Assembly (NCBI GenBank): GCA_900299005.1
Contig: OMID01000060.1
Location: forward strand, 19,790-83,789
DNA: 64,000 bases
Source of the DNA: Oxalobacteraceae bacterium
GTDB lineage: Bacteria > Pseudomonadota > Gammaproteobacteria > Burkholderiales > Burkholderiaceae_D
Direction of reading: 5' to 3'
The notes below the pieces were generated by a model, which saw only the letters and a program-made list of their open reading frames with translations, was not told the origin of the DNA and did not search any database. Position 1 is the first letter of the stretch. Each line of letters opens with the position of its first letter. Shown here piece by piece: positions 19,484-29,097 of the stretch. The position numbers and the translations under genes are program-made.

Positions 19484-19828
19484 ATGCACAATGATTTTTC
19501 GGTTTCCCTTAATCGCGAAGAGCTCTTTGCGCTCGAGAAGTTAATGGCATCGCTCCCTGCAGGCAGCCCCGGCGTCACCAAAACCCAGTGTCTTCGCAGC
19601 CCTGTGGATCAGGCCTGCTTGTCGCTGCGTGGACAAACGTCACTGGAAGACTGCGCGATCTCGCTCCGATTGGAGCCTGCGCAGGCAGATTCTCTTGCCA
19701 GCTGGCTGGGCGCGCTTACTGTGGATCAGATTGAAACCATGGTCGACGATGCGGACACTGCCGACTCGGCCTCACTGGCGCTCTGGAGTCTTCTGGGGGT
19801 GTTAAAACCGGTGAGCCTAGGCTTCTGA
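19484..19828 (+). CDS. Hypothetical protein
   Basis: MHNDFSVSLNREELFALEKLMASLPAG...; good ORF, no recognised domain. Confidence 0.5.
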   Translation: MHNDFSVSLNREELFALEKLMASLPAGSPGVTKTQCLRSPVDQACLSLRGQTSLEDCAISLRLEPAQADSLASWLGALTVDQIETMVDDADTADSASLALWSLLGVLKPVSLGF

Positions 19829-19856
19829 AACCCCCCTCGCCGCCTAGCCGGCATTC

Positions 19857-20219
19857 CTACTGGCCGACGATCTGGCTTTTGAGGGCATTCACGGTCCGGG
19901 TGATGGTATCGACATCCTGAGGTTCTACGCTGGCCGCTACCAATGCATCCTTGAGCAGATCGACGGCCAGTTCAAATGAGGCCGATGTAATTCTCAGCCC
20001 TGCATGCGCACTTTTCATGTCGCGCCCCGCATAGTCGTGCGGCACCTTGCCCATTGCCAAAGAGACAAAAGCGATCTGATGCATGATCAGATCCTCCATT
20101 TTCACGTCAACGAAATAACGCCTCAGATTGGGGCGTTTCATCACGCGTTTGTAGAAGTCTCTGACGATGGTGGTCACCGCAGGCACGCCACCGTATTTGT
20201 CGAATAAAGTCTGCTCCAT
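19857..20219 (-). CDS. Truncated hemoglobin (probably group I)
   Basis: 'MEQTLFDKYGGVPAVTTIVRDFYKRVMKRPNLRRYFVDVKMEDLIMHQIAFVSLAMG'. Confidence 0.85.
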   Translation of the reverse strand: MEQTLFDKYGGVPAVTTIVRDFYKRVMKRPNLRRYFVDVKMEDLIMHQIAFVSLAMGKVPHDYAGRDMKSAHAGLRITSASFELAVDLLKDALVAASVEPQDVDTITRTVNALKSQIVGQ

Positions 20220-20335
20220 GAGGACGATAGCTTACCGAATATTTGCTGTCATCGCACAGGAGGCTGTTCGCCGGCTTGTCTCGCCGGTCTTGAACTGGTT
20301 TTTCCGCGAGCGCGTCGGGATGTATTTGTTCGGCC

Positions 20336-20809
20336 TTATTTTAACCAGCCCTCCCACCCGGTAGTGGCAAGCGCTTCGTATTCCTGTCGAACTGGCGCAG
20401 GGATGAGTTTAGGTATGACGGGCACATGCGTAACGTTGTCTCCCTGAGCCAGAAAACCATCAGCCCATGCGCCGCACAGCACGACTTCCTCCTTGAGTGC
20501 CGCTTGTCGGGCCGGATAGGTCTCGCGGAATTCCGTGAGCAGCGCTGCCCGTCGCGCCGCACCCTCCGCGGGGCTACTGCTGCCGGTGCGATCTTTTTTC
20601 TCCTTCAGGTAGAGATCATTGAAGAGGCCGATAAAACGTTGGAAGACCGGAGCCCTCGGGTCAGTCGAAAACGCCTCCGAGAGCATGGTGAAGATGGCCG
20701 AGCAACGGGCGGATTTGATTTCTTCTTTGGATTCCTGGGCGAGGCCCGGTGCGCCAGTGAACAAGCAGCTGGCCGTGAGAAGCGCGGGGAGCAAGTGTCG
20801 CAGGTCCAT
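20336..20809 (-). CDS. Exported hypothetical protein
   Basis: Signal peptide MDLRHLLPALLTASCLFTGAPGLAQ. Confidence 0.5.
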   Translation of the reverse strand: MDLRHLLPALLTASCLFTGAPGLAQESKEEIKSARCSAIFTMLSEAFSTDPRAPVFQRFIGLFNDLYLKEKKDRTGSSSPAEGAARRAALLTEFRETYPARQAALKEEVVLCGAWADGFLAQGDNVTHVPVIPKLIPAPVRQEYEALATTGWEGWLK

Positions 20810-21273
20810 GGCTTTATCAGAAGCGTTTTTAATCCGGGTAATTGTACTCAGCGAGGTGGCCCAGAATAACTGACTTGGGTCAACGGTGATTCAGTCAGTG
20901 GTTTTGTGATGAATTTGGCCATAGATTTTCCGGTGATCGATTATCTGATGATGCAATAAATAACGCTTTGATAATCTTGTTGCTGCCATCGTCAGGCTGG
21001 GTCGGGAGGATGTGCTCATGCCCAGACAGGCATTAATGACCTTCGTCGTTTTCAGCCGCCTGTTCCGCCCGGCGCGCGCCGCGTGGGTGACCGTCGTGAG
21101 GGAGCGCGATGTCGCGGCAAAGCGCTTCTCCTTGTTTGTAGATTCTGAGTCTGGCTCGCCCTAAAGGGCGGTGCTTTCTTTCGTCTCTCTGGTCATTTTT
21201 CATTCTCGTCAGGCGCCGGTTGCCTCTGTTACCCTGCCAGACACCGGGCATGCATAGCCGCTGGGAGAGCACC

Positions 21274-21453
21274 ATGGAAGACACCACGACCACGACGAAT
21301 TCCGGAAACTCGGGTACAGATAATTCCGCAGAACCCTCGCCGGAACGTTTTCCGATATCGACCAAAGACATGGTCCGGCAGATCTATCTGCTCTGCGGTG
21401 TCGTGATCGCTTTGCTCAGTCTGGCAATCTGGCTGATGATGAGTCTCTCCTGA
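21274..21453 (+). CDS. Small single-TM protein
   Basis: MEDTTTTTNSGNSG...QIYLLCGVVIALLSLAIWLMMSLS. Confidence 0.45.
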   Translation: MEDTTTTTNSGNSGTDNSAEPSPERFPISTKDMVRQIYLLCGVVIALLSLAIWLMMSLS

Positions 21454-21603
21454 TTGCTCCTGTCACTGGGCGGTTAAGCTCGATTTTGCGCGGTTGCGGC
21501 GGCAATTACTGCTAGACTTGCAGGTTTGCGCGATCTGCAACGAGCTTCGCGCCCGGACACGCACCTCGCCAAGCATCCAATAACAATAAAGAGGAGGGCC
21601 AGC

Positions 21604-22497
21604 ATGGCATTTTTCAAGGGGTTTTCACAGCGCCGCATCAAGACTTCCGGCGCCACTATCAACACCGTAGTTGCCGGTACCGGAGAGCCGGTGCTTCTGC
21701 TGCATGGCTATCCGCAGACGATGGTGTGCTGGCATGAGATTGCGCCCGCACTGGCGAAAGATTACACCGTGGTGTGCGCTGACTTGCGTGGCTATGGGGG
21801 CTCTTCCAAGCCCAAGGGTTTGCCGGACCACAGCAACTATTCCAAACGCGCGATGGCGCAAGACATGGTTGAAGTCATGACGGCGCTGGGGCACGACAAA
21901 TTTCATCTCGTAGGCCATGATCGCGGAGGACGCGTCGCGCACCGACTCGCGCGAGACCACGGCAAGCGGGTGCAGACGCTGACCGTGCTCGACATTTCAC
22001 CCACGCTCAAAATGTTCGAGAGTACCAATCTGGCCTTTGCGAGCGCCTATTACCATTGGTTTCAGATGCTCCAGCCCGCACCGCTACCGGAAAAGATGTT
22101 GCAGGGGATCGTACCTTTCAACATTCTGGGTCGTGTCGGGCGCGACGAGCTCGATCTCTCGGCATTTTCGCCTGCTGCCGTGCGCGAGTATGTCAAGGCA
22201 TTCAAGGATCCTAAAGCCATTCATGCGAGCTGCGAAGACTACCGTGCCGCCGGTACTATCGACCTCGTGCATGACCGCCGCGACCTGCACAAGAAACTGA
22301 AAATGCCGGTGCACGCGCTCTGGGGCAAGAAGGGTGTGATCCATCGTCTGTTCAACTGCCTGGAAGACTGGCGCGAGGTGGCCGAGCAGGTCAGTGGTGG
22401 CCCGGTCAACTGCGGACATTTCATTCCTGAAGAAGCGCCCGCAAAAACACTGTCCGAGATACGCCGCTTCATTCGCCAATATCCGATCGGAGGCTGA
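21604..22497 (+). CDS. Alpha/beta hydrolase, haloacetate (fluoroacetate) dehalogenase-like
   Basis: 'LLLHGYPQT', 'ADLRGYGGSSKP', 'GHDRGGRVAHRLA' (Asp nucleophile), 'YYHWFQMLQPAPLPEKML', 'CGHFIPEEAP'. Confidence 0.75.
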   Translation: MAFFKGFSQRRIKTSGATINTVVAGTGEPVLLLHGYPQTMVCWHEIAPALAKDYTVVCADLRGYGGSSKPKGLPDHSNYSKRAMAQDMVEVMTALGHDKFHLVGHDRGGRVAHRLARDHGKRVQTLTVLDISPTLKMFESTNLAFASAYYHWFQMLQPAPLPEKMLQGIVPFNILGRVGRDELDLSAFSPAAVREYVKAFKDPKAIHASCEDYRAAGTIDLVHDRRDLHKKLKMPVHALWGKKGVIHRLFNCLEDWREVAEQVSGGPVNCGHFIPEEAPAKTLSEIRRFIRQYPIGG

Positions 22498-22499
22498 GC

Positions 22500-24239
22500 A
22501 TGAGCGCCGATCCTAGACATAAGAGCAGCCCGCTGCTCGATGGCCCCGATCGCGCCGTGGCGCGCTCGATGATGAAAGCCGCAGGCTTTACTGATGACGA
22601 TCTGAGGAAACCGCAGATTGGTGTCGCGCACTGCTGGATAGGGACCATGCCCTGCAACCTCAATCATCGCGATCTTGCACAGCAGGTCATGCAGGGGATA
22701 CGCGAGGCGGGCGGTAATCCGGTCGAGATCAATACCGTGGCAATCAACGACGGCATCACCACCGGTACCGAGGGCATGAAGACCTCGCTTGTCAGTCGCG
22801 AGCTGATTGCCGATTCTGTCGAGCTCGTCGCGCGTGGTCACATGCTCGATGGACTGGTCACGCTGTCTGGCTGCGACAAGACCATTCCAGCGATGGCGAT
22901 GGTGCTAGGACGCGTGAACGTGCCGGGACTCTCGTTTTACGGTGGTTCGATCCAGGCGGGTCGTTGCCACAAGCCCTCGACGCTGTTCGAGGGCCGCAAG
23001 CTGACCATCCAGGAAGTGTATGAGGCGATTGGCGCATTCAACGCCGGACGCATCAGTGCCGAAGAGCTGCGTGACGTGGAAGACCATGCCTGTCCCGGCG
23101 CGGGTGCCTGCGGCGGTCAGTTCACCGCGAACACCATGGCGACAGCCTGTTCCATGCTTGGTATTTCGCCATTGGGCATCAATGACATTCCCGCACTCGA
23201 GCAAACCAAGGAAGCCGCTGCCCGCCAGTGTGGCCGCATGGTGATGGCCCTCGTGAACGCGGGTACGCGTCCGCGTGATCTTGTCACCCGCGAAAGCTTC
23301 GAGAACGCGATCACGGGCGTGATGGCAACAGGCGGCTCCACGAACGCCGTATTGCACCTGCTGGCCATGGCACATGATTTCGGCGTATCGCTGTCGCTCC
23401 AGGATTTCGATCGCATCTCGCGCAAGACGCCGGTGCTTGCCGATATGCGCCCCTGGGGCACCTACACTGCGCCTGAAATGTATGAGGCCGGTGGCATGCC
23501 CGTGGTTGGCAAGCGGCTTGTGCAGGCGGGCTTGTTACACACCGCATCGAAGACGGTCAGTGGAAAAACCCTGGGCGAAGAAATCGCCTCAGCATCAGAG
23601 CCCGTCGGACAGCAAGTCATTCGCTCGCTGGACAATGCGATCAAGCCCCAGGGGGGCCTGGCGATTTTGTCGGGCAATGTCGCACCCGGGGGCGCGGTGA
23701 TCAAATTATCGGGACAAAGCAAGTCGCTGCATCGCGGCCCCGCCCGTGTGTTCGACAATGAAGAAGTTGCCTTTCAGGCGATCAAGGCGGGCGAGATCAA
23801 GCCAAACGATGTGCTGGTACTTCGCTACGAAGGACCGCGAGGTGGTCCGGGGATGCGCGAAATGCAGCTACTGACCGGCGCTCTGCAGGGCGCGGGTCTT
23901 GGCGGTTCTGTAGCACTGATGACGGACGGCCGTTTCTCGGGTGCGTCACACGGTTTTGTGATCGGCCACATCGTTCCCGAGGCAGCCGATGGCGGGCCTA
24001 TCGCTGCACTTCGCGATGGCGACATCATCATCATTGATGTCGAGCAGCGTCAGTTGCGCGCCGAGCTAAGCGACGATGAACTCCGAGAACGTCTGAAACA
24101 CTGGAAGCCGCCAGAGCCTCGTTACACCGAGGGCGTGCTTGCCAAGTATGCGGCGCTGGTCACCGACGCCTCGGTGGGCGCCATTACCTCTGCATTCCCC
24201 ACCCGGCGCAGGGAGACGTCAGTGTTTGCGACCAAATAA
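22500..24239 (+). CDS. ilvD: Dihydroxy-acid dehydratase (IlvD/Edd family)
   Basis: 'LVTLSGCDKTIPAMAM', 'DHACPGAGACGGQFTANTMATA', 'TDGRFSGASHGFVIGHIVPEA'. Confidence 0.88.
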   Translation: MSADPRHKSSPLLDGPDRAVARSMMKAAGFTDDDLRKPQIGVAHCWIGTMPCNLNHRDLAQQVMQGIREAGGNPVEINTVAINDGITTGTEGMKTSLVSRELIADSVELVARGHMLDGLVTLSGCDKTIPAMAMVLGRVNVPGLSFYGGSIQAGRCHKPSTLFEGRKLTIQEVYEAIGAFNAGRISAEELRDVEDHACPGAGACGGQFTANTMATACSMLGISPLGINDIPALEQTKEAAARQCGRMVMALVNAGTRPRDLVTRESFENAITGVMATGGSTNAVLHLLAMAHDFGVSLSLQDFDRISRKTPVLADMRPWGTYTAPEMYEAGGMPVVGKRLVQAGLLHTASKTVSGKTLGEEIASASEPVGQQVIRSLDNAIKPQGGLAILSGNVAPGGAVIKLSGQSKSLHRGPARVFDNEEVAFQAIKAGEIKPNDVLVLRYEGPRGGPGMREMQLLTGALQGAGLGGSVALMTDGRFSGASHGFVIGHIVPEAADGGPIAALRDGDIIIIDVEQRQLRAELSDDELRERLKHWKPPEPRYTEGVLAKYAALVTDASVGAITSAFPTRRRETSVFATK

Positions 24240-24275
24240 GCACGATAATCACAACCCCCTCACAAGGAGAACAAC

Positions 24276-24605
24276 ATGAGAAAACCAAACGCTGTAAAAC
24301 GACTAGGCATGGTGCGTCGCAAGCAGAGCATGACCCATGAACAGTTCGTCGATCACTGGCTCAATGTCCATGCAGAGCTGTGCAAGAAGCTGCCTGGTAT
24401 GCGCCGCTACTCGGTGAACCTGCTCGCACCGGAATCCGTACCTGTACTTGGCTACGATGGCTTCTCCGAGCTATGGTTCGATTCAGTCGAAGCGCTGCAG
24501 GCTGCGCTGAGCAGCCCCGAAGGTAAAACCCTACTGGCCGATCTGCCGAATTTCACCGATCACATTCAGCCTATCCTGGTTGAGGATTATTTGATGCTGG
24601 GGTGA
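24276..24605 (+). CDS. EthD-domain protein
   Basis: 'GMVRRKQSMTHEQFVDHWLNVHAELCKKLPGMRRYSVNL'. Confidence 0.75.
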   Translation: MRKPNAVKRLGMVRRKQSMTHEQFVDHWLNVHAELCKKLPGMRRYSVNLLAPESVPVLGYDGFSELWFDSVEALQAALSSPEGKTLLADLPNFTDHIQPILVEDYLMLG

Positions 24606-24633
24606 TGTTTTCCCGGCCCTCGGTGTGCGGGCA

Positions 24634-24782
24634 TGGGTCCCAGCTTTCGCTGGGACGACGGTGGAGGAGCGCTGGGACGACGGTGGAGGAGCGCTGGGAT
24701 CACAGTGACCCAGGTGTTCGCACGACGTTGAAATTAGCCACTGGCTTCTCAATCGTCATCCCGGCGTAGGCCGGGATCCATC
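24634..24782. repeat. REP-like hairpins plus 22-bp tandem duplication
   Basis: Unit GCTGGGACGACGGTGGAGGAGC twice (24649..24692) plus partial third; GGTCCCAGCTTTCGCTGGGAC and ATCCCGGCGTAGGCCGGGAT hairpins. Confidence 0.7.
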
Positions 24783-25053
24783 CTTGTTCTGGCAGTGAAT
24801 AGGCTTTCACAGGCAACCATCACGCACTGCGCTCACCCGCAGATTTTTCTTCCTACTGTCAGACAACCCTCAGGTTTCATTTCGACCCGAAGATTGCTGT
24901 TCAAATTGATAATCCGCTTCGCATCTAGCCCAGGCTTGAGTGCGAAATGTGCCCGGCTTCGTGGTAGATTGCATCTGCCTTTGCAGCAAACGAATAACCA
25001 AAAAAGGGCCGGCCGTCACCTGCAGTAGCGACCGTGCTTGTGGGGGAGGGTCT

Positions 25054-27282
25054 GTGCGCGCATTCGCGGTGTTGTGCTTGAGCCTGTTTAGCGCCTTGAG
25101 CGTCTCTTCCGATGCATGCGCCGGCTTGCTGAAGCGCGACGAGGTCGACAAACTGCTAGATAGCCAGTTCATCGTCGGCGAGATGCAGGCCGACATGCCG
25201 GTCTATCCTCTGATGTTGAAAAATCCTGCCGGCGGCAAGCCTGAGCTCAAGGGGTACGCCTTCGAGTCGCTCGACTTTGAGCCGGTGCGTGGGTATAGCG
25301 GCAAGCCGATCGATGTGCTGGTCGCCATGGATCTGACCGGCAGCTTCATCGACCTGAGGCTGGTCGATCACAAAGAGCCTTTTTTCAACAACCCGACCGG
25401 CACGGCGCGACTTGGCACGTTTACGGCGCAATACACGGATCTCTCGCTGCGCCATACGGTGCGCATTCATGACTGGCGCGCAGCGACCAAGCGTGACGAT
25501 CAGTCGGCTGATCTGCAGGGCGTCAATCACGGCACCGTCACGACCAAAGCGATCGACCGATCAATCTTTGCCTCGGCAGCCAAAGTCGCGGTGGCCAAGC
25601 TTGACCCGAGCATTGCGGCTGCGGCAGCGGCGCGTCGTCGCAGCACGCGAGAGAGCTTTCGACCATTGGACTGGGACGATTTGCTGGCACGCGGGATGGT
25701 GCGCACCACCGTCATCAGACTCGATGATATCGAGCGTGCCTATGCGAATATCAACGAACCCGGAGGCGGCAAACTGGAAGGCCTTGCGCGCGATGCACCT
25801 GTGCTGCGTTTTCAGGTGGCGCTGCTTGGCATTCCCTCGATTGGCCGTAACTTGCTTGATGACGAAGGTTGGCGCTATCTGAACACCAGCCGTCGCAAAT
25901 CGCAGGCGCTGCTGGTGACCGAGAGCGGCCCGCTGGCGGCGGTGTCTGATGCCCTGTTGCGGCCAGCCCTGCCCGAAGCGCGCAGCACGGGCGATCCGCG
26001 TCTTGCTGCGCAGGACGCTCAAGCACCGATCGACCGCCCGCCTTCAGACAATGCAATTAGTGCGCTGCGGGTGCCCGATGAACTGCCATTCGTGCTGACC
26101 CAAAACGGCAAACCCCTGAAATTCAGCAGCATTGGCTATGACAAGCGCCTCAAAGTGCCTGGGTATCCGAAATCCACCAAGGCGTATTTTCTGGTGATCG
26201 ACAAGGCCACGCCGCTGGATCCGGCTCAGCCTTTTGATCTCTCATTCCGGCTGGGCCGGCGATTTGGCACCAACCAGATCATGAATCATGTCGAACAGCG
26301 CCAATTTCCTCTGGTGTATGACTTCCACGGCTGGCGGGCAACCCTGTACGACTGGTGGGATACGGATTTTTCTTCCATCGACTGGATCAAGGCATGGCAG
26401 TCACGCTGGCTGGATATCGCTGCGCTAATCATCGGACTGGGCCTACTCACCGTGGCCTTGTTCGCTCAGCGCCGGATCACGGCCAGTACACGCACACTCA
26501 CGATCTTCCGCACGGCCTATCTGATCTTCACACTGGGCTTCATCGGCTGGACTGCACAAGGACAGCTGACCATCATCAACGTGACGGCAGCCCTGGAATC
26601 ACTCAGAGGCGGAGGCGATCTCGGTTTCCTGATGAATGACCCCATGACAGTGATTCTCTGGCTATTCACCGGTGTGACGCTGCTGGTCTGGGGGCGTAGC
26701 ACCTTCTGCGGCTGGCTGTGCCCCTTCGGGGCGATGCAAGAGCTGATCAGCATGATTGCCAATCGCCTTGGCCTTCACCAGCGACGTTTGCGGGCGGCGC
26801 TTGATGCGAAGCTCAAGTGGATCAAATACCTTGTGCTGGCCGTGATCATGGGCTCGGTATTCGTCGCACCGTCATTCTCCGAGCTGGCCGTCAAGGTAGA
26901 ACCTTTCGAGACTGCGATCAGTTTTTATTTCATGCGCGATTGGCCTTATATTGTCTGGGCGGTTCTTTGCCTCGCGTTTGGATTATTTCTTTACCGAGGC
27001 TACTGTCGTTACCTATGCCCACTGGGTGCAGCACTGGCCTGCGTTAATCTGCTGCAGCGATGGCACTGGATCCCGCGCCGTGCCGAGTGCGGAACGCCAT
27101 GTCAGTCCTGCCGGCACCGCTGCGAATATCAGGCGATCACACCTGATGGCAAGATTAATTACAGTGAATGCTTCCAGTGTCTAGATTGCGTGGCAATCTA
27201 CCAGGATGACAAGCGCTGCCTGCCATTGATAGAAGAGCGCAAGCGCCGCGTCATACCCATTCGCAGCACCCAGGCGGCCTGA
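25054..27282 (+). CDS. NosR/NirI-like membrane polyferredoxin with FMN-binding domain (copy 2)
   Basis: GTG start after GGGGGAGGG; paralogous to 6361..8499 over most of its length. Confidence 0.85.
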   Translation: MRAFAVLCLSLFSALSVSSDACAGLLKRDEVDKLLDSQFIVGEMQADMPVYPLMLKNPAGGKPELKGYAFESLDFEPVRGYSGKPIDVLVAMDLTGSFIDLRLVDHKEPFFNNPTGTARLGTFTAQYTDLSLRHTVRIHDWRAATKRDDQSADLQGVNHGTVTTKAIDRSIFASAAKVAVAKLDPSIAAAAAARRRSTRESFRPLDWDDLLARGMVRTTVIRLDDIERAYANINEPGGGKLEGLARDAPVLRFQVALLGIPSIGRNLLDDEGWRYLNTSRRKSQALLVTESGPLAAVSDALLRPALPEARSTGDPRLAAQDAQAPIDRPPSDNAISALRVPDELPFVLTQNGKPLKFSSIGYDKRLKVPGYPKSTKAYFLVIDKATPLDPAQPFDLSFRLGRRFGTNQIMNHVEQRQFPLVYDFHGWRATLYDWWDTDFSSIDWIKAWQSRWLDIAALIIGLGLLTVALFAQRRITASTRTLTIFRTAYLIFTLGFIGWTAQGQLTIINVTAALESLRGGGDLGFLMNDPMTVILWLFTGVTLLVWGRSTFCGWLCPFGAMQELISMIANRLGLHQRRLRAALDAKLKWIKYLVLAVIMGSVFVAPSFSELAVKVEPFETAISFYFMRDWPYIVWAVLCLAFGLFLYRGYCRYLCPLGAALACVNLLQRWHWIPRRAECGTPCQSCRHRCEYQAITPDGKINYSECFQCLDCVAIYQDDKRCLPLIEERKRRVIPIRSTQAA

Positions 27283-27389
27283 GTGTTGGGCAGGCGGGGT
27301 ATTGGCGTGGTGCGCCGTCGTGGCGTGGTGAAGGAGCAAATCATCTTGGGTATAGTAACTTTACGGGACCGTCCTCTGGTGGAGACGAT

Positions 27390-28658
27390 ATGAGCAAGAA
27401 GAACAACGCAAACAACCAGAAAAGCGAGGATCTCCTCGACGCGGATATGCGGCGACGAGCTTTATTACTGGGGGGTGCGGGTGCCGCAGCCAGTGCCATG
27501 CTCGCTCCCTATAGCAGCATCGCGCAGGCAGCTACGACCGAAGTCGAACTGCCTTTTGCCAATGGCCGCCGCCAGCTGGTGGCCTATCCGGAAAAGCGAC
27601 CGCTGATCGTGCTCACCTCGCGCCCCCCACAATTGGAAACACCGTTCGACGTATTCAATGAAGGCCTCATTACCCCGAATGATGCGTTCTTCGTTCGCTA
27701 TCATTTATCCGGCATACCCACATCGATCGATGGCGATCGGCATCAGATCAAGATTGGCGGCAAGGCCTGTGGTCGACCCTTCACCATTTCGGTGGCTGAT
27801 CTGCGGCAGCTTTTCCGGCCTGCCGAGATCGTCGCGGTCAATCAATGTTCTGGTAATAGCCGAGGTCATTTCTCGCCCCGAGTCACGGGAGGGCAGCTAT
27901 CGAATGGCGCCATGGGGAATGCGCGCTGGGTCGGCGTGCCGCTCAAAGACGTGCTTGCGCGCGCAGAGATCATGGACAGCGCCCGTCAAGTGGTGTTCAA
28001 TGGACTGGATACCGCGCCATTTGGTGGCGGCGATTTTGTCAAATCGCTGGATATCCATCACGCGATGGATGGCGAAGTCATGCTGGCATATCAGATGAAT
28101 GGCAGCGACCTACCCATGCTTAATGGGTATCCGATCAAGCTCATCGTCCCCGGCTTTTATGGGACCTACTGGATCAAGCATCTATCTGACATCGAGATCG
28201 TCGATAACACCTATGAAGGCTTCTGGATGAAGCCGGCCTATCGCATTCCGGATAACGACTGCGCCTGCGTCGATCCGGGCAAGGCACCGCAGTCCACGCG
28301 TCCGATTGGTCGTTTCGTCGTGCGCTCTTTCATTACTTCGCTGCGTGATGGCGCGCGCATTGCTGCCGGACGCAGTGTCAACGTTCGGGGTATTGCGTTC
28401 GATGGTGGTTCGGGTATTCGCAGTGTTGCCTACTCCACCGATGGCGGCCTGACCTGGCGCGAGGCGGCTCTGGGCCGGGAATTGAGTCGCTACTCATTCA
28501 GAGAATTTACGTTTGGTTTTACGCCTGCAGGCGGCGATTACGACTTGCGGGTTCGCGCCACGGCCCGCTCGGGTGAAACTCAGCCTGACCACGCCAAGTG
28601 GCAACCGGCTGGCTACATGCGCAATGTCATCGAATCTGTGCGCGTCACTGCGGCGTAA
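27390..28658 (+). CDS. Tat-exported sulfite-oxidase-family molybdoenzyme (SorA/SoxC-like)
   Basis: RR signal 'DMRRRALLLGGAGAAASA'; Mo-ligand region 'EIVAVNQCSGNSRGHFSP'; 'LVPG' domain and C-terminal dimerisation domain. Confidence 0.85.
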   Translation: MSKKNNANNQKSEDLLDADMRRRALLLGGAGAAASAMLAPYSSIAQAATTEVELPFANGRRQLVAYPEKRPLIVLTSRPPQLETPFDVFNEGLITPNDAFFVRYHLSGIPTSIDGDRHQIKIGGKACGRPFTISVADLRQLFRPAEIVAVNQCSGNSRGHFSPRVTGGQLSNGAMGNARWVGVPLKDVLARAEIMDSARQVVFNGLDTAPFGGGDFVKSLDIHHAMDGEVMLAYQMNGSDLPMLNGYPIKLIVPGFYGTYWIKHLSDIEIVDNTYEGFWMKPAYRIPDNDCACVDPGKAPQSTRPIGRFVVRSFITSLRDGARIAAGRSVNVRGIAFDGGSGIRSVAYSTDGGLTWREAALGRELSRYSFREFTFGFTPAGGDYDLRVRATARSGETQPDHAKWQPAGYMRNVIESVRVTAA

Positions 28659-28671
28659 TTCGGAGGATAGG

Positions 28672-29040
28672 ATGCCTGCTGATTCATTCATGCCGAAAGA
28701 CCTCATGAAAAAACGTGGATTAATTTTTTCTTTCGTGGCCGTAGCCCTGCTCAGCGCGACCGGCGTTGCCGGCGCTCGCGTCAAGACGATTAATCTGCCG
28801 CCTGATGGCGTGCAGCTAAGAGCGAGTCCGCTGCCCGGGTATGAAAAAGCGCGGATCAGCTGCGTGGCCTGCCACTCGGCAGAGTACATGCAGTATCAGC
28901 CACCGACGGCGGCTCGTCCCTACTGGGAAAACATGGTCAAGCGGATGAAGGCGGTATTCAATGCGCCGCTGGAGGACGCTGATATTCCCGACATCGTTGA
29001 TTATCTGGTCAAGACCTACGGCAATGAGCAGGCGCCCTAG
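28672..29040 (+). CDS. Monoheme cytochrome c (SorB-like)
   Basis: 'ISCVACHSAEYMQYQPPTAARPYWENMVKRMKAVFNAPL', immediately downstream of the molybdoenzyme. Confidence 0.8.
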   Translation: MPADSFMPKDLMKKRGLIFSFVAVALLSATGVAGARVKTINLPPDGVQLRASPLPGYEKARISCVACHSAEYMQYQPPTAARPYWENMVKRMKAVFNAPLEDADIPDIVDYLVKTYGNEQAP

Positions 29041-29097
29041 ACGCGCCACTGTGGGCGATGTCGGTAGGGCATGGGTTGAGGCGTCAAGGGTGATGCT

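Noticed and set aside
24634-24782. CRISPR array
   Set aside because: Only two full 22-bp units with no spacers; REP-like hairpins explain it better, and no cas genes are present
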